Counted from the stretch's first letter, positions 16,348 through 24,567 are shown. The stretch: DNA of 64,000 nt from Betaproteobacteria bacterium (GCA_016234745.1 JACRAR010000030.1:124001-188000), one strand, 5' to 3'. Made by a program: numbers and translations. The notes: generated from the letters alone by a model not told the origin.

Positions 16348-17078
16348 GCTTTACTCCAACAGCGGTTTTGCCAGTCGCACATCCGACATTCGAAGTGCGT
16401 TGGTTCGTTGAACGATCGGTTTAGCTGCTCGCCTGCCGCCGTGGCGGCAATGACTCGCGCTGCCCGATCCGACATGCGTTGGGCCAGTGCACCGTCAAAA
16501 GGCACGAGCTCGGTGTAGATGTCCATCGTGTCGGCATTCACCGCCGTGAAGATCGCTGGGTGTTCATGCAGATCGAGGTAGGCCTGGTAGAGCGCCACTT
16601 GCGCGGCATAGACCGGTTTCGAGACGGCCAGCCGGTTCTTCTCCAGATCGCGCCAGGACTTGCCGCCCAGGCATTTGTTCTCCCACAGGCAGGGATAATT
16701 GAAACCTTCGGGGCCACCAACAATGACGCCGTCGGCATGTCCCTGCAACCGACCATCCGGCACGGCGAAGCCAAACTGCTCGCCCTGCTGGTTACGGGTC
16801 CGCAGGTCGAAGCCGGCTCCCCGCAACCATCCGGCCATGCAGTCCTCGATGACGTGGCCGCGCTGAAAGATGCGCAACATGCGGCCTTGGAGTTCGCGCC
16901 CATAATCCACGGCGGCCTGCGCGTATTCATACTGCAGGGCGCGTTCACAGGAGACGCCTAGCCGTGAAGCGCCGAGGTAATGGCGCACTTCCTCTTTGGT
17001 GCGCGCCCGTTGCATGCCGGCATCGATGAGCGCGGTCAGTTGTCCGGAGATGCTTGATGACGAGTTGAAATCCATCAT
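16344..17078 (-). CDS. PD-(D/E)XK nuclease with Cas4/AddB-like iron-sulfur cysteines
   Basis: The 244-residue protein is a RecB-type nuclease. The active site is visible as GHADGVIVG (Asp) and CLWENKCLGGKSW (Glu-x-Lys) at about 130-165. One N-terminal cysteine (LGVSCERALQYEY, about 46) and three C-terminal ones (FECRMCDWQNRCW, about 229-240) match the 1+3 cysteine plan that holds a 4Fe-4S cluster in Cas4 and AddB. It is probably a 5' to 3' exonuclease feeding the phage recombination system. The start at 17,078 overlaps the previous stop (ATGATGG). No cas genes or CRISPR array are nearby, so I do not call it Cas4. Confidence 0.8.
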   Translation of the reverse strand: MMDFNSSSSISGQLTALIDAGMQRARTKEEVRHYLGASRLGVSCERALQYEYAQAAVDYGRELQGRMLRIFQRGHVIEDCMAGWLRGAGFDLRTRNQQGEQFGFAVPDGRLQGHADGVIVGGPEGFNYPCLWENKCLGGKSWRDLEKNRLAVSKPVYAAQVALYQAYLDLHEHPAIFTAVNADTMDIYTELVPFDGALAQRMSDRAARVIAATAAGEQLNRSFNEPTHFECRMCDWQNRCWSKA

Positions 17079-17539
17079 GGCTTCGTCTCCCACGGTAGGT
17101 CGTCGGCGAGATCAGCGAACGGATTGCTGACCGTCTCCTTCAAGCCGCGTATCGGCGGATACTTGGCAGCCTCGTGGGCGACAAGCATTGCGTCCGTGTA
17201 GCCGGTGACGATGGCTTCGATCACCTGCAGCGCCTCGGCTTCCGAATAAGCCCCGAGGGGCTTGTCGAAACCAATTTCGCCGGCAGCCTCGCCAAACGCC
17301 TTGAGGCATTGCCGCATGGCGGCGATCTCCATGTCAGAGGGGTCGGTCATGGTGACCTCCTTGTCGTTTTGCCTGGCATCGACCCAGTTGCCATACAGTT
17401 TGTGGAAGGCGTCCTGGCAGCGGCGGCTGCAGAACACCCAGTCGAGGGGATAGCGCCGGGGATCGGCGATCTTGAAACGACCATCCATGTGGCCGAATCC
17501 CCGGGCCTGGCGGTTGCACACCCAGCATTTGCCGCTCAT
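17075..17539 (-). CDS. DUF6511-type zinc-finger phage protein
   Basis: The 154-residue product starts MSGKCWVCNRQARGFGHMDG with a CxxC pair and has a second Cys pair in DWVFCSRRCQDAFHKLYG, so a zinc finger spans about residues 5-45. The C-terminal part (MTDPSDMEIAAMRQCLKAFG, then EAEALQVIEAIVTGYTDAML) is the helical region usual in the family. An internal ATG at residue 64, preceded by a ribosome-like AAGGAGGTCACC, could give a separate 91-residue product. It ends with a 4-base overlap with the nuclease gene. Function unknown. Confidence 0.68.
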   Translation of the reverse strand: MSGKCWVCNRQARGFGHMDGRFKIADPRRYPLDWVFCSRRCQDAFHKLYGNWVDARQNDKEVTMTDPSDMEIAAMRQCLKAFGEAAGEIGFDKPLGAYSEAEALQVIEAIVTGYTDAMLVAHEAAKYPPIRGLKETVSNPFADLADDLPWETKP

Positions 17540-17545
17540 GCATCG

Positions 17546-17770
17546 CTACCTCCGGGCGTTGGCTGTGCCAACGCGGGCAACGTGTTCGGAACACCGGGCA
17601 TCCAGTTCGACAAAGTCGTCCTTGATCGGTGTGCCCTGAATCGTCACGCCGGCGGGATGGGTGCATTTGGCAATCCGCAATCCACCGAGGTTGGTTTCGC
17701 TGGCGCGATCGAGGTGGCGGCAGTTGCCGCAACGTCTGTTGGTCATATCGGTTTTCACCACTTGGCTCAT
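17546..17770 (-). CDS. Small cysteine-containing protein
   Basis: This 74-residue protein has four cysteines arranged as two pairs (NRRCGNCRHLDR, then RIAKCTHPAG and LDARCSEHVA), suggesting a small zinc-binding fold. It starts at the ATG at 17,770, which overlaps the TGA of the SSB-like gene, and ends 6 bases before the DUF6511 gene. Function not recognised. Its position in the recombination operon suggests a DNA-associated role; this is only inference from context. Confidence 0.55.
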   Translation of the reverse strand: MSQVVKTDMTNRRCGNCRHLDRASETNLGGLRIAKCTHPAGVTIQGTPIKDDFVELDARCSEHVARVGTANARR

Positions 17771-18384
17771 TGCGCCCAAGCGGGCTTGCCGGTCTGCGCC
17801 GGGCGTTGTCCAGCAGGTGCGCCGGATGCTGCCGAAGCCGGCGTCACGTTGCCGGAGGGCGCATGGGAAGATCCACCCATCAGCGCGGCGTAGTCCTTGT
17901 GGTCGGGTTCCACCGCCAACTTCACGACGTTGCGGTCTTCCCCCTTGGCATCCTTTTCCACGTCGACCCGCGCCAGAAACTCGATGCCGTCGAGCTCATT
18001 GAACCCATGGATGCGCCGGGCGGCTGCAGCCTGCGGCCCGTTGTCCTGGGGCTGGATGTTGCGGGCACTGTTGAGGATTGCCCGGATCATGCTGCGTCCC
18101 ATTTGTCCCCAGGTGGGGCCCTTGCGCGACTGCAGCCCGATGTTCGACCACATCTTGCGCTTGGCATACGCCCCTTCCAGCACCACGAATTCACAAGCAA
18201 GATAGGCACTGCCGGTGTCAAAGCTTTGCGAGGCGTAGCCACCTGTCCACCCTTGGGTGGGATCGTCGTAGCCGCCCGGCTTGATGGTCATGCGCACGCG
18301 CACCAGCGTGCCTTTCGGAATCAGGTCAAATGCGCCCTGCTGAGCTTCGGCGTCGTTAAAGTCTTGCCAAGTGTTCTGGTTCAT
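17767..18384 (-). CDS. Probable phage single-strand DNA-binding protein
   Basis: The 205-residue protein begins MNQNTWQDFNDAEAQQGAFD and has a beta-rich core (GTLVRVRMTIKPGGYDD, SAYLACEFVVLEGAYAKRKM, WSNIGL) followed by a flexible Gly/Ser/Pro/Ala tail ending KPAWAQ. This plan, an OB-like core with a disordered tail, and its place directly after the Sak4-like ATPase are typical of phage SSBs that work with Sak4 recombinases. The protein lacks the acidic tail of bacterial SSB. AAGGAGT lies upstream of the ATG. Function is inferred from context and general features. Confidence 0.6.
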   Translation of the reverse strand: MNQNTWQDFNDAEAQQGAFDLIPKGTLVRVRMTIKPGGYDDPTQGWTGGYASQSFDTGSAYLACEFVVLEGAYAKRKMWSNIGLQSRKGPTWGQMGRSMIRAILNSARNIQPQDNGPQAAAARRIHGFNELDGIEFLARVDVEKDAKGEDRNVVKLAVEPDHKDYAALMGGSSHAPSGNVTPASAASGAPAGQRPAQTGKPAWAQ

Positions 18385-18420
18385 TTGTTACTCCTTGAAT
18401 TGGGTATTTGGATAGGGGGT

Positions 18421-19224
18421 TCAGTTGTCCTGGGTGCCCAGGCATTTCCGGATGAGCTTGCCGAGGTGCGGCTCCTCGACGGCATCGAGGCAACCGCTTC
18501 TGTCCTTGCTTGGATAACCGTAGGGGTTGTCGGCACGGGTGACGAAGCCACGGTAGGGCGTGCCGTCGTCGGCCTTGAGGATGGCCAGCGTCACCACCTC
18601 ATCGAGGACACCCGGCAATTCCAGCGCGGTCTTGCTGCCCTCCAGCTGCAGCTGGTAGAAGCGCCGGTTGTAGTCGTCGGTCTTCTCCTCGAGGATCGCG
18701 ACATAGATGACGTGCTTGTCGCGGACGTGCTGCAGGTGGGTCAGCGCCGTGATCATTTCCTGGCCGAGCAGGCCATAGGCCCCGCGGGTGTCCGGCTTGC
18801 CGTTCTTCTCCGAATAGGCCTGCGGCTGTGCCTTGCACCAGGCGAAGCACAGGCGCGAGAGGACGGTCAGTGAGTCGACGAAATAGAACTCGTACTTCGC
18901 CAGTTGTGCCGGGTCGCCGAACTTGTCGCAGACATGCCGGAAGTGCGCCTCGGAAAATGGCTGGTCCGATGTCGCCGTGGGCAGGGGGCCGGCAAGGAAC
19001 ACCACCAGATCCCGGAACTCGTTCCAGGTGCGGGGACGCACGGTGTCGCCCGGCCAATCCTTGACCGACAGGTCGCCGGCTTCGAGGTCGACGAACAGGG
19101 TGGTCTCCGGCGGCAGGGTTTTGAGCTGGGTGGTCTTGCCGACCCCGGGGAAGCCGACCAGTCCAACCTTGGCGCTGTGGCGTTCCTTGAGCCGTTCTTC
19201 GGCCGAGATGATGGGAAGTGCCAT
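18421..19224 (-). CDS. Sak4-like RecA-family ATPase (single-strand annealing recombinase)
   Basis: The 267-residue ATP-binding protein has Walker A GFPGVGKTTQLKTLP at about 23-37, an early FVDLEAG strand, and a Walker-B-like YFVDSLTVLSRL near 115. Phages carry this RecA-core family (Sak4/AAA_24) as recombinases that cooperate with their own SSB. The SSB-like gene follows by 36 bases, and a resolvase and nuclease lie further on, so the set looks like a complete phage recombination module. The start at 19,224 overlaps the BRO gene stop by one base. Confidence 0.78.
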   Translation of the reverse strand: MALPIISAEERLKERHSAKVGLVGFPGVGKTTQLKTLPPETTLFVDLEAGDLSVKDWPGDTVRPRTWNEFRDLVVFLAGPLPTATSDQPFSEAHFRHVCDKFGDPAQLAKYEFYFVDSLTVLSRLCFAWCKAQPQAYSEKNGKPDTRGAYGLLGQEMITALTHLQHVRDKHVIYVAILEEKTDDYNRRFYQLQLEGSKTALELPGVLDEVVTLAILKADDGTPYRGFVTRADNPYGYPSKDRSGCLDAVEEPHLGKLIRKCLGTQDN

Positions 19225-19979
19225 TACGCAGCCTCCTTCAGCAGTTCGGTCACTTCCGGCCGCCAGAGGATCTGGTACCCGGAATGTCCGTTGCGCGAGT
19301 ACGGCAGGGCATCACCCCAGGCGCGACCGGTATCAGTCAATTCCCACTCGTCCCGGTCGTTGCGCTCCTGGAAGCCCAGGGTGGCCAGCCGAAGATTGAC
19401 GGTACGTGCCGACACGCAAATCTGCTCGCCGAGCTTGGTGGGATTCACCGCTGCCAATGGTTCATTGCAGGCCGGCAGCGCACGTCGCATGGTCTCGACC
19501 GACAGACCGGTGTTCTCGTGGATGCAGGTGAGTGTTGCCGCCATGGCGATGCCCGGTTTGACACCCGGCACCTTGGCTACGGCATCACCAATCAACAGCA
19601 GCGCGGTGACGCGGTCATGGGTCGGTGCCGGTAATGCGGCGACCGGGGACGGAACGACGTAGGTACCGGTCTTGCGGATGGACGGCAGCACTTCATGGGT
19701 GACCCAGCGCTTGAAGCGTTTGGCCTCAGGCTTGCGGCTCCCCAGTACGAGGTTGAAGAGGCCTGACTCGTTGACGACGGTCATTTCCTGCTGGCCGCCA
19801 GGGGTCGGAATTGAATTCCGACCCTTCTCATCCTCATCCAGCCGGGCTACAGCCTTGTGTGTCTCAGGAAGTTCAAGGGAAGCGCAGACGTCGGCGGCCA
19901 CAAACCACGGCTCGCCGTCCTCGCCCAGAACAACACGGACGTTTTTTGATTCGAAGTTGAAGGCGACGAGTTGGTTCAT
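19224..19979 (-). CDS. BRO-N antirepressor-like protein
   Basis: The 251-residue protein has a BRO-N domain at residues 1-105: VVLGEDGEPWFVAADVCASL, HKAVARLDEDEKGRNSI, TVVNESGLFNLVLGSRKPEA and FKRWVTHEVLPSIRKTG are diagnostic. The C-terminal 140 residues hold a winged-helix-like region (NPTKLGEQICVSARTVNLRL) ending with GHSGYQILWRPEV. In phages BRO proteins regulate the lysis-lysogeny decision or antagonise repressors. It is the second antirepressor in this operon. AGGAGGTGACGAA precedes the ATG. Function is by family. Confidence 0.82.
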   Translation of the reverse strand: MNQLVAFNFESKNVRVVLGEDGEPWFVAADVCASLELPETHKAVARLDEDEKGRNSIPTPGGQQEMTVVNESGLFNLVLGSRKPEAKRFKRWVTHEVLPSIRKTGTYVVPSPVAALPAPTHDRVTALLLIGDAVAKVPGVKPGIAMAATLTCIHENTGLSVETMRRALPACNEPLAAVNPTKLGEQICVSARTVNLRLATLGFQERNDRDEWELTDTGRAWGDALPYSRNGHSGYQILWRPEVTELLKEAA

Positions 19980-20266
19980 TTCGTCACCTCCTCGGCGATA
20001 TGAATGATCTGGTCGGCGCCAATCGCGCCGCGCTTGCGGGAAAAGGTATAGAGATATTCCAGGGCGCTGCGGCGAGAGCTAATCGCCATGCTTTCCTCGT
20101 GCAATGTCTGGACCGCAAATGCAATCTCGTCGAGAGACGCGTCGAGCAGGGGTTTCACGACGAGGTTGCGGTAGCGATCGCGGTAGCAGATCTCGACTGG
20201 AAGGTCGTCGCTGCGATAGGCGCCGAGGTGGCGACAAAGCTTTTCAAAAAGGGGATGGGTGGTCAT
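19976..20266 (-). CDS. Small phage protein, function unknown
   Basis: The 96-residue product starts MTTHPLFEKLCRHLGAYRSD and ends IIHIAEEVTK. It overlaps both neighbours by 4 bases, which supports it as a real operon member. A mixed strand and helix composition is seen (VEICYRDRYRNLVVKPLLDA); no domain is recognised. It precedes the BRO gene. Confidence 0.55.
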   Translation of the reverse strand: MTTHPLFEKLCRHLGAYRSDDLPVEICYRDRYRNLVVKPLLDASLDEIAFAVQTLHEESMAISSRRSALEYLYTFSRKRGAIGADQIIHIAEEVTK

Positions 20267-20748
20267 TCGTGGGTCTCCTGAACGAAGGCGAGGCGGAAGG
20301 AGGGCTTACCGGGTTTGACGGTGCGCGCGGTAGCGAACTGCTCTTTCAGTGTCGGCGGCCAGTTGTTGAAGCGGGACTCCGACACAGCGAGGTCGATGTC
20401 CATGTAGTCCTGGACCCGCTCGCCGGCGCCGACGATACGTTCGGCAATTTCTGCGAGCCGCTTCTGGTCCCACGCGACGCGCTTGGGCAGCTCAAAGGTG
20501 ATGCGCAGTGGACCATCGGTCAGGTGCGATACGCCGAAGTCGCGGCCGGAATCCAGCAGGGTTGCTCGGCCCTGCTCACCGTAACGTTGCTCCAGTGCAG
20601 TATTGACCCGCTCGCGTGCCTGCTTGACCCAAGTCGCCAACTCGTTCAACGTGATGTCGAGTTCCTGCAGGTGCTGGTGCGGCAACTCGACAATCTGGCT
20701 GACGGACAGATCCGGCAGGTCGGTAGGGGAGATCATGAGATCGTTCAT
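20263..20748 (-). CDS. Conserved phage early-operon protein, function unknown
   Basis: The 161-residue protein is of a type often seen in prophage early operons: a helical start (MNDLMISPTDLPDLSVSQIV, ELPHQHLQELDITLNELATW), then a VKQARERVNTALEQRYGEQG helix, and a beta part with LRITFELPKRVAWDQKRLA and FNNWPPTLKEQFATAR. The start at 20,748 is preceded by GAGGGGG. It precedes the 96-residue gene by a 4-base overlap. Its family has no function I know. Confidence 0.6.
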   Translation of the reverse strand: MNDLMISPTDLPDLSVSQIVELPHQHLQELDITLNELATWVKQARERVNTALEQRYGEQGRATLLDSGRDFGVSHLTDGPLRITFELPKRVAWDQKRLAEIAERIVGAGERVQDYMDIDLAVSESRFNNWPPTLKEQFATARTVKPGKPSFRLAFVQETHE

Positions 20749-20758
20749 GGCCGCCCCC

Positions 20759-21025
20759 TCACACGTAGGCCCGAGCCGAGGTCGAGAAGCGCGATACGCG
20801 GCGCTCAAAGGCTTCAATCTCGGAGATCAAGTAAGTGACCCGGGCGCCGAGTTTGCAGAAGATCGGACCGAGCTGTTCCTGACGCCAGCGACGCAGGGTT
20901 TTGACGGAGAGACCCCAGCGACCGGCGAGTTCGTATTCGTTAAGGGCGATGCGCTGGACACTGACCTGGACGACAGGGCGGCGGGAAGACCGCCCGGATG
21001 GGGTAGATAAGACTTGGTTTTGCAT
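20759..21025 (-). CDS. Helix-turn-helix regulator (excisionase/MerR-like)
   Basis: The 88-residue protein contains a HTH at about 28-62 (LNEYELAGRWGLSVKTLRRW, then RQEQLGPIFCKLGARVTY), the pattern of AlpA/excisionase-type DNA binders. It is the first gene of the long leftward early operon, with AAAGGAG 9 bases before the ATG. It diverges from the toxin-antitoxin promoter across a 233-base region and so may control both. A role as excisionase for the serine recombinase at 25,323 is unproven. Confidence 0.68.
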   Translation of the reverse strand: MQNQVLSTPSGRSSRRPVVQVSVQRIALNEYELAGRWGLSVKTLRRWRQEQLGPIFCKLGARVTYLISEIEAFERRVSRFSTSARAYV

Positions 21026-21177
21026 TTGCGATGCTCCTTTCGTTTAACAGGGCATCGCCATTAAATTCCTCCAGACTTTGGGTTTGGGCGAGCAAAATTT
21101 CGGCTTTGATCGGTTTCGTGTGCCCTATACTCGAGCAGGAGAATTAATTCAACCAGTTGATTTGTATAGATACGAAA

Positions 21178-21220
21178 ATGTTGTTTCGTTTGTTTCGTTT
21201 TCGTTTATTTCGGTTATAAT
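21178..21220 (+). promoter_or_regulatory. Promoter with TTTCGTTT repeats before the HTH/PIN toxin-antitoxin pair
   Basis: TATAAT occurs at 21,215-21,220 with a TTGTTT at 21,190-21,195 as a possible -35 (spacing 19). The stretch from 21,180 contains four phased TTTCGTTT/TTTCGG-like units directly over the -35 region. Such tandem sites could be bound by the HTH antitoxin for self-repression. The rest of the 233-base divergent region holds the start of the leftward operon and nothing else I recognise. Confidence 0.45.
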
Positions 21221-21258
21221 GGGGCCAGTGTAAATTTTCCCCCGATGAGGAGATCGCC

Positions 21259-21720
21259 ATGAATGCTCCCGCTATCCCCAAAACCATGCCCTCGGAAGAG
21301 GACATCGCGCTCGCCCGAGAGTCGGGCCGCGCCTTGTCGGCCGTGCTCTTGACCCGGTCCGACACCCAGCAGATCGACTTCCACGACGACAAGGGCGCCG
21401 TGCGCACCGTGCAAATGCCAACCTCGGCGCTGCGCCTGCTGCTCGAAGTGCTGACAGAGATTGGCCAGGGCAACGCCGTGTCAATCATTCCCATCCATGC
21501 CGAGCTCACAACCCAGGAGGCGGCAGATGTGCTCAACATCTCCCGCCCTTTCCTCGTGCAATTGCTCGAAAAGGGCGAGATGCCATTCCACAAGATCGGC
21601 ACGCACCGCCGCGTGCGCTACCAGGATGTGATCGACTACAAGAAAGGGATCGACGCCGAGCGCCGCAAGGTGCTGAATGACTTGGCCGCCGAAGCGCAGG
21701 AACTGGGAATGGGATATTGA
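21259..21720 (+). CDS. HTH antitoxin partner of a PIN toxin
   Basis: The 153-residue protein has an excisionase-like HTH at about 80-130: ELTTQEAADVLNISRPFLVQ, LLEKGEMPFHKIGTHRRVRY and QDVIDYKKGIDAERRK. This is the usual form of antitoxins paired with larger PIN-domain toxins. The first 75 residues (VRTVQMPTSALRLLLEVLTE) may form a dimerising domain. The stop lies 4 bases before the toxin start. GAGGAG is 7 bases before the ATG. It probably also represses the operon through the repeats at 21,178-21,220. Confidence 0.75.
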   Translation: MNAPAIPKTMPSEEDIALARESGRALSAVLLTRSDTQQIDFHDDKGAVRTVQMPTSALRLLLEVLTEIGQGNAVSIIPIHAELTTQEAADVLNISRPFLVQLLEKGEMPFHKIGTHRRVRYQDVIDYKKGIDAERRKVLNDLAAEAQELGMGY

Positions 21721-21724
21721 CCGG

Positions 21725-22297
21725 ATGCGCTCGCACTTCACCGTCATCTATGACGCATGCGTGCTTTATCCGGCACCGCTGCGCGACTTCCTGATGCATC
21801 TGGCGCTTACCGATTTGTATCGGGCGCGCTGGAGCGACCTCATCCACGAGGAATGGATGCGCAATGTGCTGACCAACCGGCCGGATCTCAGCCGGAAGCA
21901 ACTGGAAGCGACGCGCGCCAAGATGAACCACGCCGTGCGCGATTGCGTTGTGTCCGGATTCGACTACCTGATTCCTTCGCTCATCATTCCCGACCCGGAC
22001 GACCGGCACGTCGTGGCAGCGGCCATCCATTGTGGAGCAAACCTGATCGTCACGTTCAACCTGAAGGACTTTCCACCCGAGGCGCTGAAGCCCTACAACC
22101 TGCTGGTCCAGCATCCGGACGATTTCATTTTCGACCTGCTCGACCTGCATCCGGCTTTAGTCTGCGAAGCGGCTGCCAATCATCGCCGCTCGCTCAGGAA
22201 TCCACCCAAGACAGCCGACGAATATCTTGACACCCTGTTGGCGCAGGGACTCACGCAAACGGCGGCCGTGCTGCGCCAATGGACCGTGGCCATTTGA
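21725..22297 (+). CDS. PIN-domain ribonuclease toxin
   Basis: The 190-residue protein has a PIN nuclease fold: the first acidic residue in FTVIYDACVLYPAPLRD (about 5-20), Glu in WSDLIHEEWMRNV (about 38-42), and the PDPDDRHVVAAAIHC block (about 97-112) followed by ANLIVTFNLKDFP. These give the Asp/Glu set of an RNA-cutting PIN domain. I start at the ATG at 21,725, just after the antitoxin stop; a frame beginning at 21,677 would add 16 non-family residues. It overlaps no downstream gene if that gene starts at its TTG. Confidence 0.82.
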   Translation: MRSHFTVIYDACVLYPAPLRDFLMHLALTDLYRARWSDLIHEEWMRNVLTNRPDLSRKQLEATRAKMNHAVRDCVVSGFDYLIPSLIIPDPDDRHVVAAAIHCGANLIVTFNLKDFPPEALKPYNLLVQHPDDFIFDLLDLHPALVCEAAANHRRSLRNPPKTADEYLDTLLAQGLTQTAAVLRQWTVAI

Positions 22298-22317
22298 ATC
22301 GACAGCAAGGAGGCAAC

Positions 22318-24567
22318 TTGGGCAGAAAATCTCTGAACGACGCACACTGTCTACTAGACCTGATCGAGAGCGCTCCGGTTTCGGTCCTCAAGGTCTTCAG
22401 CGGACTTGCGGAAAGCCAACCACTGGCACTCGGCTTCGATTGGTCGCAAGATGTCGATGCTCTGCGCCCCGGCCTACTTGAACACATCAAGCATCTGAAG
22501 AAGACGCAGCGCGATCCGGCTGAACGTGAAGCATTGCGCATACTGCGGCTGACTTCTCTGCGTGGTGCCGCCATTCTGTCCACCGTGGCCCAGCAGCTCA
22601 ACGACATCGATTTGCAAGACATCTTTACCGCGCAAGACGGCGGCGAGATCGGCCGTGCAGTGTGGATGCGCACCCATTCCGAAGAAACGTTGCGCCTGTT
22701 CGATGTCGCCGAGTCCATCCTCAATACCGGCGACATACGGGGCAACAAGCGCTTGTACGACGCCTTTGATGTGCCCTGCGAGGATGCGCCTCCTTTCATC
22801 TGGAACGATGCCGTCAAGAAGGAACTCGAAACACACCTGACCTCCGCTATGCGCTTGGGTGAGTCCTGCGACGTAGTCTATGTCTCGTTAACTGACGACG
22901 ATAAGAACGGCACCCGGCAGGCGGTGCATTACCTTGTGGTGCGTTTTGCCGGTGATCAGGTGACTGCCATGGAAATGGTTAACCGCAATCGCAAAAGCTT
23001 CTGCTACTTCCCGGCTCGTGATGCCACGCTCGTTTACTCCCCGGGACGCAAGGTGGTCGAGGTCTATGCTTACACACTGTCGATCCGGGCTCCGCTGGCG
23101 GACGTTCTGTCAAAGTACGGATTCAAGTTTCCGTTGTCCAATCGCCCACTGAATCGTTCGCGCTACGACCTGTCCCCATTCATCAAGCCGCTGAAGGATC
23201 TCAAGCCGCATATCGATGGCGCCAAGGTAGAGCGCTTGTACTTGACCGAGGCGAAGGCGCTGCTGGGACACGCTACAGACGCCATTTCCCTGCACATCGA
23301 AAGTGGCGTCGAGCTGCAGGATGTCATTACCTCGCGTTGGAACGATCATCCCTTCTGCAAGCCCGGTGCGATCCTCGGCGTGACGCTGGTCGCCGACTTG
23401 GTGCTTGACGGCAACACCGCCGAAACACCGCTTTCCATCGTATTGGCAGAACCGGGGCGCTGCAGTCTGCAAGGGGAGCGTGATCCGCGATTGCGTCAGG
23501 TAGGGGGCCAGTTGCTTGAAGTATTGGGCGTACTCAAGCCGCTGCATCCCGGATCAGGCGTAAATGACCCGAAGCTGGTCGTGCAGGTCGCGCGACTGCT
23601 GGAGCACGCCACAAGCCCGATGGACGGTTTCGCATTGGCTCAACTCGGTATCGACATCGACCGATTCGAGGATGAAGGCATCATCACCGAGGGCGACCGC
23701 ATTACCGAGAAGGTCATGGAACTCGCCGATGGCGAAAAGTTCACTGTCGCACTTGAGCGCTGCACTGATTCGAACTTGGTGCGTTACCGTGATCCGCTTA
23801 CCGGCAACGACATCACCCTGCCAGCCCAGCACGCCAGGCGCTGGAAAATTCATCTTGACTGGCTGCGTGAGGAGATCATCACCGCACTGGGGTCCGTCTT
23901 AAGAAGTGTCCGTGGTAAGCATTGCGGCGAAGAGCCGGTATTCCTTGGCGAACTGGATATCGACGGCTACAGCGTCGCGTTGTACTTTGCTGCACGCATG
24001 TCGAGCGAGCGCCACTACGCCAAGGTCGACGCTGCGCTCCGGTTACAACCGCGCTCTGTGCCAGGTATTGTCCTTACAACGGCTTCGATCCCCTTCCCCT
24101 ATGCGGGCACTAATGTGGTCGTGCCGATTGAGGCGGTGCTGGCGGACCAAGGTGAGACGACGGCCATTGATCTCAATCGGCTGAAGGTGCGATACCGGCA
24201 TGGCCAGTTGGCAGCATCGGGAGGAACATCAGTCAGCCTCAAGGTGTCTGCCGATGGCTACGCGGCGATTCTATCCATCCCCGGCAAAGCACCCTGGAAA
24301 GTCACCAACAAGGCGAAGATCGACGTGCTGCAACGACTGGTGGATGCCTACGCGGCAGGGACGCCACACGTGAACACGAAAAAACTGATGGAAGGCACCG
24401 GCTGTAGCTCACCGGCCAATCTGTTCGGTAAAAAACCGCTCTGGCGCGAGTATCTGGTCAAGGTCAATGGTGCGCAGGCGTGGCAACTCAAGATGCCTAT
24501 TCTTGACGAGCCCGCCGATGAGTATGAATCCGAGGAAGATGCTGTCGAGATGACAGAAAGCGTTTGA
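22318..24567 (+). CDS. Large prophage protein of unknown function (749 residues)
   Basis: I do not recognise this protein. Translation from TTG at 22,318 is preferred because AAGGAGG ends 4 bases before it; an ATG at 22,279 lies inside the toxin gene and lacks a site. It is soluble, with no signal peptide or membrane segment. The N-terminal third is helical (DIFTAQDGGEIGRAVWMRTH); the middle alternates strands and short helices. The C-terminus holds a wHTH-like tract (IDVLQRLVDAYAAGTPHVNT, then LMEGTGCSSPANLFGKK) reminiscent of DNA-binding modules, followed by an acidic tail. No nuclease, ATPase or Toll-type motif was found. Its place between a toxin-antitoxin pair and the integrase is where phages often carry cargo or defence genes. 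Confidence 0.7.
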   Translation: MGRKSLNDAHCLLDLIESAPVSVLKVFSGLAESQPLALGFDWSQDVDALRPGLLEHIKHLKKTQRDPAEREALRILRLTSLRGAAILSTVAQQLNDIDLQDIFTAQDGGEIGRAVWMRTHSEETLRLFDVAESILNTGDIRGNKRLYDAFDVPCEDAPPFIWNDAVKKELETHLTSAMRLGESCDVVYVSLTDDDKNGTRQAVHYLVVRFAGDQVTAMEMVNRNRKSFCYFPARDATLVYSPGRKVVEVYAYTLSIRAPLADVLSKYGFKFPLSNRPLNRSRYDLSPFIKPLKDLKPHIDGAKVERLYLTEAKALLGHATDAISLHIESGVELQDVITSRWNDHPFCKPGAILGVTLVADLVLDGNTAETPLSIVLAEPGRCSLQGERDPRLRQVGGQLLEVLGVLKPLHPGSGVNDPKLVVQVARLLEHATSPMDGFALAQLGIDIDRFEDEGIITEGDRITEKVMELADGEKFTVALERCTDSNLVRYRDPLTGNDITLPAQHARRWKIHLDWLREEIITALGSVLRSVRGKHCGEEPVFLGELDIDGYSVALYFAARMSSERHYAKVDAALRLQPRSVPGIVLTTASIPFPYAGTNVVVPIEAVLADQGETTAIDLNRLKVRYRHGQLAASGGTSVSLKVSADGYAAILSIPGKAPWKVTNKAKIDVLQRLVDAYAAGTPHVNTKKLMEGTGCSSPANLFGKKPLWREYLVKVNGAQAWQLKMPILDEPADEYESEEDAVEMTESV

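Noticed and set aside
16344-17078. Cas4 of a CRISPR system
   Set aside because: The cysteine plan fits, but there is no Cas1, Cas2 or array, and the gene lies in a phage recombination operon.
17629-18873. A 414-residue plus-strand frame opposite SSB-like and Sak4-like genes
   Set aside because: It crosses two well-supported minus-strand genes and gives no recognisable protein.
22251-22817. A 188-residue minus-strand frame over the PIN toxin end and unknown gene
   Set aside because: Serine/arginine-rich shadow of the plus-strand genes with no start signal.
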